A DNA stretch of 64,000 nucleotides from Epiperipatus broadwayi (lineage: Eukaryota > Onychophora > Udeonychophora > Euonychophora > Peripatidae): the NCBI GenBank assembly GCA_028023455.1, contig JAQFVV010006221.1, positions 207,001-271,000 of the forward strand. The letters are read 5' to 3'. Of the stretch, positions 44,263 through 57,492 are shown one piece after another. Each line of letters starts with the position of its first letter. Within the stretch, counting starts at the first letter, position 1. The translations under genes were made by a program, and so were the position numbers. Under the pieces are notes generated by a model, which saw only the letters and a list, made by a program, of their open reading frames with translations, had not been told where the DNA came from and searched no databases.

Positions 44263-46205
44263 CATTACAATCTAAGTCGAGAAGAAAATTTAACTACGTG
44301 CATTTTGGTATCCATCATAAAGTTCAAAAAATAATGTATTTACTAATTTGCCAGTACGTGTACACAAAATATATAGAGTGAGCGTGTGTATGCGTGGAAG
44401 GGATGGGATAAAACAAACCACGCGAAAAAACAAAAACTGGATGAACTATTCAATTAACAAATTAGTAAATTGTTTAAGAAATATTTTGGTTATAAGCCGT
44501 AACAAGATCGAATATTACTAAAATTCCAATACACTATATATTAATAAAAAAAAAAGATATATTTAAAATAAAAAAAAACTTTATCTTCATAATATTAAGA
44601 TAATTTAAAATTACTTAAGGAAAAACTTTTTTTAGAAAAAATAATCCTTTAAATTAACGGCTATCAATCTAATAATTTTAAAAAGCATATATAAGCCTCC
44701 ATAATTTTATTATCAAATAAATCCATCAACTATATTAAAAATTTACCTTATTTTTCATTTTTATTTGTTTATCGCTAGTCATAATAATAATTAATTAAAG
44801 CGAAAAATCGCCAAGTGTTGGCAATTAGCATAATGTTTACCGCTGACACAATCTTTCAGATGATCCTGCGCCTTTAAATCGAATACAGCAAACATGCAAA
44901 AGCTTTTTGTTTTTGCTTGTGAAATACTTAATAGATGTTATATAAAATTATAGTTAAGTATAAAACAACAACTACCTTAAGCTCGACGCATGGTCGTTGA
45001 TCTTTTTGGTGGATTTCAATTCAATTAAATAATTGAGTCAATATATGACTAAGTGGCAACGTCTGGAGCAGATGCAGCAATTTTTGAAAAATGACAGGAA
45101 CATTAATAACTTACTGTCATTGGGGATTTTGCTGCGATGTACCTAGACAAGAAGGATTAAGCAGACATCTCCTAACCTTTATGGCCATTATTTACAAACT
45201 CTCATCTTCCAGTCAGTGGCTGACACAAGCAACTGGTTGTTTGTGACTAGAAGTCCTCCGGTCCTACGGAGATAATGGCCAGCGAAGAAACTAAGGTTGC
45301 CAACAACATACACGAATGAATAAAATGTTGCTCTTTCTTTAGATTTTTTCCCCCCTTCTTCTTTTCTCAAACTTATTACAAAATATTATTAATGATTATA
45401 CAAGGACTGACAGACTTTGAAAAATATTGAAGAAAAGTTTCGAAAACTATTTTCAGTGATACGAATATTAATATTTTACAATAACTTAGTCGTTATATTC
45501 ACAGCTGAGTGTGTGTGGTTAAAGCACTGTATATATACATTAAGAAATTTAATGTTTTCAGACGTTCACCTGTAAGCCGGTTGGTGCGATTGGTAGAGCT
45601 TCTGATCTCGAACTTCGTACAAACTTCTGAGCAATAAACTCATATGCATTCTTTTTTCACCTGATAAAAAGTAACCGGTCTTTAAATAGTCGGTTTTAAG
45701 GCAACAGTCTCTCCAACGACTCCTACAGGAACAACAGCGAAGGAAAAGACATTACTCATTAATATATCAATTTGCTGAGTGGCAAAATTTTGAGCATTTC
45801 CCCAACTTTGTTTTACCTGCCAGCTACGAAGAGTTAGAAATTCATGTACAGATCAATAGGGATTGATTCTCTGATCTAGCTATGCATGCCTATATTTATA
45901 TATAACTGTTATAGAAAGTAACACCCAACTTGGAAAATGTGTTACCTTTATCGATAATTATATTATATTGTAATATGTTTGGGGAAAAATTTATAATTGC
46001 CAAAAAAAATATTTTTACTACTTAAGAAATAGGATATTTATCAACATTTACAGAAGATTCATAACACTAAGAAAAAAATACATTAGCGAAAAGGGACCTA
46101 TGATCATCATCAGTAACTTTAACTGTTTGCTATCCCTTAATCAATTTACTCTGCCATCGTCAAATAGTACATAGAAAAAATTAATGAGAAATTAGTAAAA
46201 TGTCA
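44263..46205. other. AT-rich DNA with one tRNA-like patch
   Basis: At 45583-45632, GGTTGGTGCGATTGGTAGAG resembles an A box with a following anticodon-like arm (TTCTGATCTCGAA). No clear B box follows. Nothing else recognised. Confidence 0.45.
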
Positions 46206-46640
46206 GATGTGATATGTTGGACTATTTCCATCATCTATGAGTGATTGTTGAATGTACAGAAAATTTTAAACTTTATTTAAACTTTCCAAATACAAACAAC
46301 TTGTTAGTAATAACACACAAATAGACAATACAGGTTAGTAATTACACAACGTTTTGAGTAGTATTATTCTCCACTCTTCTTCTTCTTTGACAGAATAGCT
46401 CAGTTGGTAGAGCGTTTGCCTTAAATTCGATATTCAAAAATCTAAAGGTGCGAATTCAACTTCTAAGAAGAGTGAAGAATAATACTACTCGAAACGTTGT
46501 ATAATTACTAACCTGTATTGTCTATTTATGTGTTATTACTAACAAGTTGTTTGTATTTGGAAAGTTTAAATAAAGTTTTTAAAAAAAAAATTTCTGTACA
46601 TTCACTCATAAATGGTGGAAATAGCCCAACATATCACATC
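46206..46640. repeat. 435-bp hairpin element with tRNA-like loop
   Basis: The left arm 46206-46385 and right arm 46467-46640 match at roughly 90% when one is reversed (for example GATGTGATATGTTGG with CCAACATATCACATC; AACTTGTTAGTAATAACACA with TGTGTTATTACTAACAAGTT allowing one change). The right arm has an extra A run. The 80-bp loop holds the tRNA-like sequence. Not related to the HH families. Confidence 0.88.
46389..46462 (+). tRNA. tRNA-like loop of the hairpin, probably not a working tRNA
   Basis: GACAGAATAGCTCAGTTGGT and AGAGCG form a good D arm and A box (TAGCTCAGTTGG). AAAGGTGCGAATTCAACTT resembles a T arm and B box (GGTGCGAATTC). The anticodon arm and acceptor stem are poor. A pol III promoter is plausible, a functional tRNA is not. 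Confidence 0.4.
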
Positions 46641-47683
46641 TTATAATATACCATCATTACAAACCTTCAGACAAATACTAAAATGTCTACTTGAAGACAA
46701 ATATAAAAGATAAACAGAAAATATTAAAATATTGGGCATATCAGTCGGATAGGGGAGTCTTTTCTTGGACAAAATGTAAAAAAAAAAATTACAGGGATTT
46801 GGGTTGTTCCTATATTTTTATAGACAAAATTTGTAGGCAGCTTTGGAGAAAATTAAAAAGACAGAAAAAATTGATGAAGATCTTAAAGAAATTAATCTCA
46901 ATGGCTGAATTTGATGCAAACAACAAAAGACCCTTTGAATGAAATTGATCTTTTAGAAAATGTGCACCGGATTATAATAAGGGTGCAACAATTACAGTGG
47001 TTAATAGTATTTTAATAAAGATAAATTATTTTGCAGCCACTTAAGTTGGAATTAAAAGAGCTTATTACATAATTATAATTTTGTTTGAAGAGTAATATCT
47101 TTACACAGAACAGAAGCTTGAATGATTGGCAACAGAAAAAACGAAAGATGAGTTGGTATTTAATGGTTAGAGAAATATTAAAAAGTATAAAACAGAAAAA
47201 AAGTTTATTAATACTTAGAACTTATCAGAAGAAATAATAAATAATAAACAACAATAATAGATGACTTTTAAAAAAGGGATTAAGAGACGAGACTTGATAT
47301 AGAAGATCTGGAATAACTAGAAATCTATCATAAGGATGCTGTTTTCAATCTATCATAAAGATTTGTTTTCAATGTATTTCTGGGCCATTTATTTATTCTT
47401 AAAATTTGTATTTTTCTTGATGAATAAAAAGAATTGTCATCTCTTTCAGATTAAATGAAAGCTAGGAATGCACCTGAAACTTTTATAGATTGTGAGTTAT
47501 TTAGTTTATTATACGTAGAAAATGTTTTATATTTGTATCCATGGTCCTGATCAGCTGCCATCCTACCATTGTGTACTAGTAGTAGAAAAAAAAGTAGCAT
47601 ATGAATAATATTTTGAATATTTTTAATAGTTTTTATGATTGTATTACAATTTAGTATTTATGAACATGTGTTCATATGTATGC
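46641..47683. other. AT-rich DNA, nothing recognised
   Basis: An 83-residue lysine-rich frame at 46691-46942 has no family motif I recognise. Confidence 0.5.
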
Positions 47684-48915
47684 ATGTATAAGTCATCATC
47701 ATCAACCATTATCAATCCACTGCAGGATGAAGGTCTCTCCAAGTTTAATCAATCTTCTCCTATCTTTAGCTTCTCTTCTCCACATCACCCCTGCACACTT
47801 TCTTATTTCATCCATCCATCTCACATGTGGTCTCTTTCTGGGTCTTTTACAATCTCTTGGAATCCAGTTTAAAATTTAAACTGTCCATCTATTATCATTT
47901 CTTCTAGCAATATGTCCAGCCCAACTCAATTTCAATCTTTTAATTTTTTCAATATCAGTAACACCTGTTTGTTGTTTTACCCATACATTGCGTTTTCGAT
48001 CTCGTCTTGTTACTCCCAACATAATCTCTCCATAATTCTTTGAGTGGTCTGAAGTCTCTGTATTGCTCTTCTATTAAGTGTCCAAGTCTCAGATCCATAA
48101 GTAAGAACTGGTAAAACACATTTGTTAAAAACCTTCCTTTTCAAACACATAGGCATATTTCCTTTTAGTATCAAGTTATTTCTACCAAAAGCACTCCAAC
48201 CAAGTTTAATTTTATGATTAATTTCCTCCATTATGTTTCCATCTGTATTAATAATATGACCAAGGTATTTGTAACTGTTAACTTCTTCTAATTCATTATT
48301 ATCAATCATTATTTTCATATTTTGAGCAAATCGATTAAACATTACTTTAGTCTTTTTAACATTTATCTTTAGTTCTACTTTCCTACTTTCATCTGATAAC
48401 TCCTGCAACATTTCCTGCAGCTCTGAAGCATTATTTGAAAAAACAACTACATCATCTGTGAAATCTAAATGACTTAAATAATCTCCATTCACTTTCACTC
48501 CTTTAGTTTCCCATTTTAATCCACAAAATACTTCTTGCAGTACTGCTGTAAAAAGTTTTGGAGATATGGAGTCACCTTGTCTTACACCTTTCTCAATGTT
48601 GACTTTCCCAGTATCATTATGCAATCTAATTGTTGCTGTTGCATTTTTATAAATATTCTTTAAAATATGACAATATCCTGGATCTATACCTTGATGATCC
48701 AATGCTTTAATCACTGAATAAATGTTTATAGAATCAAATACCTTTTCATAATCTACAAATCCAAAACATAATGACAACTCATATTCATTTGTCCTTTCTA
48801 TAACTTCTCTCAATACCTGTATATGATCTACTGTACTAAAACCACTTTTAAATTCAGCTTGTTCTCTTGGTTGATGGAAATCCAATGTTCTCTGTAGATG
48901 AGTTGTAATGTATAA
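47684..48915 (-). mobile_element. RTE-like LINE, copy D, with 8-bp target-site duplication
   Basis: ATGTATAA at 47684-47691 and 48908-48915 flanks a 5'-truncated element (47692-48907). The minus-strand frame 48010-48885 (291 aa) runs from FHQPREQA through VDYEKVFDS (residues 44-52), GVRQGDSISP (100-109) and FTDD (142-145) to YGSETWTLNRRAIQRLQTTQ. A one-base deletion then shifts the frame (GAGAGATTATG where copy A has GAGAGATGTATG), and the C-terminal tail continues in another frame to the TGATGATG tail. The RT domain is otherwise intact. Confidence 0.93.
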
Positions 48916-48916
48916 T

Positions 48917-49452
48917 TATTAAATGTTATATAATGAGCTTTCCAATAGCTCTTAACAAGCTTTTCAGAGTATCCCTATCCTCAAACCAGTTTCTATAGCT
49001 CTGGCTATTATCAGTGAAGCACTAGGATATTTCAGTATTAGATTTAAAATACCAGGTCAAGCCCGACACTTTAATGTTTAACTATTAAGTTAAAAAATAT
49101 GAAAATTTCAGACATCTATATGTCTTCAAATCCAGCTATATAACTTAAATAGCCATATGGGACTGAACCAGTTTAGATATACCATATATTAATAGCTTTA
49201 GCAATACAAAATCACCAGAGCCTTAAGAGAAAAAACAATAATTGCAAGGAAAGGTCATATATCACATGACCTAATTTTATAAGCTTGTATTACAAATGTT
49301 ATATAATGAACTTTCCAATAGCTCTTAACAAGCTTTTCAGAATATCCCTATCCTCAGACTGGTTTTTAGCTCTGGAAGTCATCAGAAACTTATAAAATTG
49401 GGTCATATGATATATGACTTGATTTCCTTGCAATTATTGCAAGTATTAAATG
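48917..49452 (-). mobile_element. HH-C tandem dimer with possible 9-bp target-site duplication
   Basis: TATTAAATG at 48917-48925 and 49444-49452 flanks 48926-49443. The block AAATGTTATATAATGARCTT followed by TCCAATAGCTCTTAACAAGC and the reversed hammerhead occurs at 48921 and again at 49294, a 373-bp period. Both hammerheads are decayed: CTGATAA in the first, and AAAA for GAAA in the second. Stem I blocks (TATCCTA with TAGGGATA) are still recognisable in the first. It lies immediately upstream of RTE copy D's truncated 5' end. Confidence 0.75.
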
Positions 49453-51104
49453 ATATGCAAAAACAAATTTATTAACTCCACAACATCTTGTGTAATAGAC
49501 CCTGATCAAGCCATAGTAAAATACTTTAACATTCAGCATTGATCATACATGATCATGCCGGGACCATTTTAAGTTATATTAAGAATTCCTAGAGAAACAA
49601 TGTTTTCAGAATGACTTTTCACAGTTAACATTAGTTATCACATTGTTTAGAGGATAGAGCTGAAAATCCAATAATTTTTAGCTGTTTCTGCCAGATTCCA
49701 AATATAGTAACCTTTCTCTCTTTTTTGAAAAAAAAAAACAGTAATGTCAAGAGGAATAACACAATATATTCAAATTTGTGTCTTATGGTGTGTGAAAAGT
49801 AAAAATAGTTATCCCCTGACATTTAATCAATTGCTCTTAGTATCATTTGTAAAAACATCAAAATTCATGTATATAATTTTTGACTATTATTTGTGATGAA
49901 CACCATTCTTTATCATATCACTTTCTTCTAGAAGGCTGAATTACCTTTACAATTACAAAAAAAATCAAGTCAGATGTCACATGATCTTTGCAATATAATG
50001 ATCAATAAAGGCGTTTTCATCTAGCTCATTTTGTTATGGTACTAAACTCACCTATATCACTCATTAACAATAGCCCCACTGCACTTTGCTATAGATTTAA
50101 AAACTTTCTAATGTCAAGACTACTATTGACATTGTTATCATGATTATTATAGCTCAAGAGATGAGGAATTGAATCAGAAACATTATCCAAAATAGCATTA
50201 TTCCATCAGTTAACTTTACACACATTGTTAGCCATATGTTACCAAATCTTACATTCTCACATTGAGAACTATATTATATAGCTCCATTACTAATGGGTCA
50301 TAATATGGATTCAAGTTAGTGTTAAAAAGGATTGGATTAAACTATTACCAGCAATAATCCAGTATTATCACATGGTCATGGTTCCCTATCACCTTCTTAG
50401 TCTACTTTCATTTGGCTATGAATTTAACATACTTTCCCATATCTGCTTATTAGGAAATTCTCAACAATTATCAATTGAAAAACTGAGCACATGTATTAGG
50501 CAATTGAGCAGACTTTTGCTTTTGCTGTCAGGTTCTTTAATGTATGATACAGGTTAAGTAATGAGGCAATACATCAAATAATCACATGACTTTATTACTT
50601 GGACATTTGTAAAAAGTATAAGCAATAGAGGTGACAGACTTAGGCTGTGATTGGCAGACTTTGGGCTCCAGGGCCACACATTCCGTAACTGCACCAATCA
50701 GCACAGGCTATAATTAGTCAATGTTAAGCAGGAACATCTTTCAGAATTAACTTTTCTAGAAATTCTTCAATTTGGTTATGATACTTTAAAAAAAAAATTA
50801 AGATATTAAGTCTGTATATAAATTTATTTGAATATTCTTATTTATATTTACATAAAAAAATTGTAGTCTATGTATATTAATAGGTACAATAGAACTGAGA
50901 TGGATGTTACATTACTTGTATTTATGGCTCAAACATTAATATGTATATTCATCATAAAACTCATCTCTAATATTTTTTTTATTTTATCTTATCTTTTTTC
51001 CCCAGTTGGGGAATTGAAATGGTCATACTCTTTATTGATGAATAGTGTTGATGATGATTTTATGTAAAGTAATCATAATCATCTCAAACATATTATATAT
51101 AATA
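49453..51104. other. AT-rich DNA, nothing recognised
   Basis: A slightly GC-richer patch at 50640-50715 (GGCAGACTTTGGGCTCCAGG) has a weak inverted repeat. No confident feature. Confidence 0.5.
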
Positions 51105-51865
<761 letters not shown>

Positions 51866-52203
51866 CACAAACTACTTGATAAAAGTATATTAATAATTTT
51901 TATTAGTCAAATCATTAGATTAGAGATTATCCACTTAATGAATAGTAAAAAAGTAATTTAAAATGATCAATTAACATCTTCATGCTCTCATTTCCAAACA
52001 CTTAAGATTTGCCCATAAATAAACATTTGGGTCAAAAAGATAGATGATTCATTCTATCTTTTCACAAAAACTTTATCTTGTGTTCGAAAAGTGGGAGTAT
52101 TCATTTATATAGTTAAATCTACAAAGCGCATGTGCATTATCTTATTGGCTTATTAATATTATAGTTTATAAAAACATTGCACTATATAAAATAAATGTCT
52201 TGT
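51866..52203. other. AT-rich DNA, possibly HH-A inner sequence
   Basis: TTTTTATTAGTCAAATC and GATTATCCACTTAATGAATA resemble 25580-25615 and 51115-51145, so part may be inner HH-A sequence. Confidence 0.4.
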
Positions 52204-52502
52204 TTAATGAATAATATTTTTGTAGTGTAATTTTTACTACACCACTCTTACACAAGGCATATTTGATGCTTATCAAATAAACTGTAGTATGTATAAGAGA
52301 TTGTGTTCAGGGCCAACTGATAAGTATTGATTCAGCATGAAATGGGACCTCGGGGGATCATAGATCTTTTTCACATGTCTTTGGTTATATAATTATAATT
52401 ACCTTCCTCCACAAGGTATTAAAAGTAAATAGAAACCAGTCCCTACCTTATGTGAAAATGATGTAGTGAAAATTACACTACAGAAATATTATTCATTAAG
52501 AT
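52204..52502 (+). mobile_element. HH-A subfamily 2, short copy with inverted ends
   Basis: TTAATGAATAATATTTTTGT at the left is mirrored by AGAAATATTATTCATTAA at the right. The inner mirror TAGTGTAATTTTTACTACA lies next to each end. The hammerhead motif near 52312 has CTGATAA (G to A in the core) with GAAA intact, so inactive. Confidence 0.78.
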
Positions 52503-54710
52503 GGAACTGGTTTCTATCCATATTTCAAGAGTACTTAGCTTCTCATCAGATAGAAATTTCCCCAAGAGGATGAGTTCTTTTTTTTTAAAACAAGGCCATT
52601 TCCAAGTTGATGTATTTTTGTTTTTTGTTTTGCTTGCAGAAAAAGTTTATACGTTCTTGGAAATAATTTTTTAATCCTAAAATTAAAATTGGAAAAATTT
52701 ATAAAATTATGAAAGGAATTTATAAAAATGGTTGATTTCAATAAAAAAACAAAAGTTAGATAAAACAATTTAGGATCTTCCTAAAATTACAATGTGAATA
52801 TTAAAAAAAATATTCAGAAATAATAGTGATAAATTTAAAAAAGTTTTGAACCAAATTAAAAATAAGTAGAACAAATGAATAATTAATTTGGAAGGTAAAA
52901 AGATTTTAAATTATTAATCTCATAACAAAACATGCCTTTCCATCGTTCAACAATTAACTACAGAAATATACATGCATTTGTCTTCTGCTTAAAGATAAAT
53001 TTAATCATATAGACATAATAGTCTATAAACTCACAATAAGACCTGATCTTTACTAATGAGGGTTCACTATTTCTAGCACCACCCCTAAATGAATTTAATT
53101 TTAGCATCAGATGTTTTATTCAAATTTTATTAAAATCTGAACTGTACCTAAAGATTATGAATTCCCCTATCATTAAAAAAAATAGACTTGAATTCTTACT
53201 GCAAGCATGAATCTTCAGATCAAAATTATCCTATTTTGATCATATTATGAGTTGATTAAATTCATTAGACCAGTGGATAGTGATTGGCAAGATCATGGTT
53301 AAAAGAAGAGGATGACCAGTAATAAGGTGAAAGGTGAACCTGTAGAAATATTATTTATATTATCACTAGGTGAAGCTGTCATCTAGGCAACATCAATAAT
53401 AATTTTCAAAAAGTTGAACGTACATAAATAATTACAAATAATGATTAATGGCATAAATTTCGAAAAAGTTGAGTTATTGTTTTAAAAAAATCAAAACACC
53501 CATGAAAATTTATTTTTCAAATGATTTAACAGGAGATAAAAAGAGCATCTTTTTCTTCTGTAATAAAAGTACTTATTGAATAAGATTCTTCAGGTATTAG
53601 CAAAATATTAAGCATACATAAACATAACCCTTTGCAAATATAGCATTCACTTTAACTTTTTTTTATTTATAGGGGTAATGCAGTAGGTTCAAGAGCAAAA
53701 GGTTCTTGGTTTAATTCCCAGATTAATAAAATAATATAAAAAAAACTATTTAAAATTCTATTTATAATGCATTTACCAATCAAAATTCTTACTATAAAAA
53801 CATTCTGTGATTTATTTGTTGTTCATTATCTTAAAAACAACTATTCACATAGACATAATTATGATTTATTTATAAATAAATAAATAAATAATATTTGCAA
53901 ATGAGTAATAAAAATGTTTATAAATAAATAATTTATTTAATCTAACATATGCAAAGAAAAAACTGCTAGTTATATTTTAGGTACTTTTCGGACTCATTAA
54001 CTGCTCTAAATAAATAAACATAACAATATTAATTATAAGGAACTTAGTATTTATAAAGGAATAAATAAATGATCATTTATTGTAATGAATATTTTAATGT
54101 AGCCAAAGAAGATTAAATCTAAATAAATTAAAAGGCAATGCAATAATACTATATCGAAATAGGCAATGAGTTGGTTTATTTATTAAATTATGAATAAGTA
54201 TAAAATAAATTATTTATTTATTTATAAATAAATAAATGACACTTTAATGTAAAAATAGATAAAAAGTCAGAAATATTTATTGGGTTATTTATCTTAAATA
54301 TTCATCTTATTGATTCATGTTTTTTCTGTAAATTAATGTTTGAATTTCTGTTATCTAGATATCTATGTAGTTACTATTTTATACTTACCCTATTCATATT
54401 TATATTTATTACTTATGATTAGTTTGAATTTAACATTTAAAGACAAATCTTTTAATCTAATCAAGCTATGAGATGGTTTATATGAGATATCTCTATAAAT
54501 TGTCAGTTATCAAAGATTTCATTTAGAGAAACTTTTATCATGCCTATTAAAAAATTAGTTATGGCACCTTATACTTGGTGCAATTCTTTCATTGGTTTAA
54601 AAACAGCAATAAAACTATAAAATAACTGAATAATTAACCAATAAGGAGATTAAGATATTTGAGCATTAGAAGTGACAGTTTGTACTTCAAACCAAGAATC
54701 TTTATCTCCT
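52503..54710. other. AT-rich DNA with TAAA runs
   Basis: Several (AAAT)n tracts (53872-53892, 54215-54238). At 53673-53735 a weak tRNA-like sequence (GTTCTTGGTTTAATTCCCAG, a B-box-like T arm) is followed by an A-rich tail and may be a SINE relic. No gene seen. Confidence 0.5.
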
Positions 54711-55062
54711 TAGTCATCATCATTATCATTTTCAATTATCTATTTACTGCAGAATGATGGTCTCACCAAATTCAATCCACTTCTGATCTCTAACTTCTCT
54801 TCTCCATTTTACCCAGCAGACTTGCTTACTTCATCTATCCATCTTACATGTGGTCTCTTTCTAGATCTTTTACAATCTCTTGGAATCCAGTTTAATATTT
54901 CAACTGTCCATTTATTATCTTTTTTAGCAATATGTCTAGCCCAACTCCACTTCAGTCTCTTAATTCTTTCAATGATATCAGTAACACCTATTTTTGTCTC
55001 ACCCATGTATTTCATTTTTTATTTCTTCTTGTTATTCTTAACATGTATACCTCCATACTACC
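54711..55062 (-). mobile_element. RTE-like LINE, copy E, diverged 3' end
   Basis: Last 350 bp of the element, older than copies A, C and D. The minus-strand frame 54809-55015 encodes DIIERIKRLKWSWARHIAKK, RDCKRSRKRPHVRW and ends at KSAG, followed by broken tail sequence and ATGATGATGAC at 54716-54725. 5' truncated near 55062. Confidence 0.88.
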
Positions 55063-55406
55063 TGAGTATATGTTACTTTATGACTGCACTAAACCACACA
55101 AAGGACAATATAGCCATAACATAGACTTTCAGTAAAATAATGAATGTAGAGTTTTTTAATAAGAGAGCAATCAATTTCTTTTCTATAAGTCATCATTACC
55201 TTTTATTGATTTTGTATAAAAATATTTTTAAAAGAATATTCAAAGAAAAAACTAAAATATTAATACAAGTCAAAAAAGAGCTTATTGGGAGATATATTTT
55301 GTTGAGCATGAACTTACATTGTGAATCAATAGAATTAAGATTTCCAATTTTAACAAAAGTTAATTATAGAGTAAATTGTAAAGCTAAATAAAATTTACTC
55401 ATGGAT
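55063..55406. other. AT-rich DNA, nothing recognised
   Basis: Chance open frames only. Confidence 0.5.
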
Positions 55407-55524
55407 AGATTTGCTGTTTTTTACATGTCACATGCATTGACCCAGAAGTGAACCTGGGCCTGCTGCTTGGAAGGCAGCTATGCTAACCATTAGACCACCA
55501 ATACTTGACAGATTTACTATTTTT
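55407..55524 (-). mobile_element. tRNA-Gly-derived SINE with target-site duplication
   Basis: The minus strand of 55430-55509 has TGGTGGTCTAATGGTTAGCA, the anticodon arm GCTGC-CTTCCAA-GCAGC (anticodon TCC, as in glycine tRNAs) and CCAGGTTCACTTCTGGG (B box and T arm). It ends in ATGCATGTGACATG. Direct repeats AGATTTGCTGTTTTT (55407-55421) and AGATTTACTATTTTT (55510-55524) flank it. Confidence 0.82.
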
Positions 55525-57492
55525 ATTTAGATAAGTGAAATGAATGACAATATTGCACTGGATGTAATTTATATACAAAATAGGGCTGATATTTTTTAAT
55601 TCCATTAAAATCATACTTATAAATACCAAACTATTTTTCATTGAAATATGGACTTTAACAAAGAAACAAGAAGAATTGTTTAGAATTATCTAAAGCCTTA
55701 TTACATCAGCTATAAGAAAAATGAAATGTATGCAATAAAAAGTTTAATCCACAAATAATAAGAGGATGGGTATATCGTTAGTGATCAGTTTTTTCATTGG
55801 AAACATACTAAATTATGTATTTATATTTACAATTAAAATTGTATTAAATTAAAACAATTTTTCAGAAGATTATTTTATAAGCAAGCAGTCCTCCTTAAGA
55901 TTTACTTTAATTTGAAGAATCAATGTAATGTCTTGCCTAGCTTGGTGCACATATATAATCTTACTGTGTGAAAGATCATAGATTGTAGTTCCACATATCA
56001 CTTCCATGGCTCAAATCTTTGGTTAAGTCATAAATATTAAATCATTCAATTATTGTTAGTCATAATAAATATGAGACAGCAAAAAAAAGTCAGCGGATTT
56101 CAAATGTGTCATCAAACATTTGCCAAGAAATAACTTTTATAAAAAATTTATTCAATTCTTTAATGAATAAAAAATATACTTAATTAACTAGAGGCCCCTA
56201 AGCAGTATTTTTAATTATTGTAAGCTTACAAATAGCTATGGTTTTTTTTTACTTAGCTTTATATAATTTAGTTGTTTAAGATCTCTAATAGAAAAAATGT
56301 TCTTAAATGTTTTATCATAGATTTTTTTTCTATAACTTGTTCCCTAAGGGCTTCCTATGCAGTATTTTGTTTACAAATAAACAAAATTTTAATTATTCAA
56401 TGTTCTGAGAAAAAAATGTTTTGAATTTAATTCAAATTAATGAAAATTTGATAAAAATTTGAATTAATAAAAAAAATTCTGATAAATAACATTAGCCTCA
56501 AACCACCAAAACTCAGTAAAAAAAAATCTCTGTTGATGTTCTTTAGAGAACTCTGCATACTATTTTTAATTGTTGTAGACTTACAATTAGATATCTTTTA
56601 TTCAGTTTTTAAAAATTTAATTTTTAATATTTATGAGAGAGAGAGAGAGAAATGTTTTAAATTTAATTTAAAACTAATAAGAGCTCAGACTTAGGATATA
56701 AAAGCATTTTTGCAAATTCAAATTGAGTTCTCATCTGTTGTAATAAATAATATTAGCATCTTTTGTTAGCAGTCTATATTTCAGCTCTTTTTTAATAACT
56801 CATCAAATTATCTTCATGGTTTATAATGTCACAATTTTGCTTCTATATCTGGAAAATTAGAAAGAAGTAATAATTGATAAACATCAAATTATATGCCTAA
56901 AATTCATATTTCAAACACATGTCTAGAAATTGAACATAATGAAATATTATTAAAGTAGAATATAAATATCATGTTGTTATTTTTTGCTATTATTAAATTC
57001 TGAAATTATCATCAATTAAATATAAAAAACACCCCAAAAAGATATCTAGTTTTATCAAATAATGTAAATCTTATTCAAGCAAAATTTTCTGAAATAATTT
57101 CAGTTACATTTTAAAATGCTTCATTTCAGGTAAATCATTTTCAAATATGATAAATCCCTGGCTAAAAGCATGCTTTTCTAATGAAAACTTTAAATAAGTA
57201 TTGAATAAACTTTCTAAATTCTGGAGTAAAGAACATTTCATTCATGATTTAATAAATGATTAGAAGCAATTCATATTCTTGAGATCAAAATCAAACTAAT
57301 AACATTTTAAAAAATATCTATTGTATACACAGAGTGAAGATGTCTCGTTGAGTTTAACTAATTTAAATAATCACATCACGATGTACGAGTTGAGATACGT
57401 GGTAAATATTTTTGAATATCTCATGCTTTATATGATTGCTTTGAACATGAATTTGTTTATTTAGAAACATTACACAAAAGCAATTTCTATAC
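55525..57492. other. AT-rich DNA, nothing recognised
   Basis: A short (GA)n run at 56635-56650; otherwise featureless. Confidence 0.6.

Noticed and set aside
45583-45632. Functional tRNA gene
   Set aside because: Good A-box words but no matching T arm or acceptor stem.
46691-46942. Lysine-rich 83-codon frame as a LINE or Penelope fragment
   Set aside because: No RT, endonuclease or knuckle motif and no match to other copies in the window.
50640-50715. Possible hAT-type terminus (GGCAGACTTTGGGCTCCAGG)
   Set aside because: Only a loose resemblance, weak mirror and no 8-bp flanking duplication.
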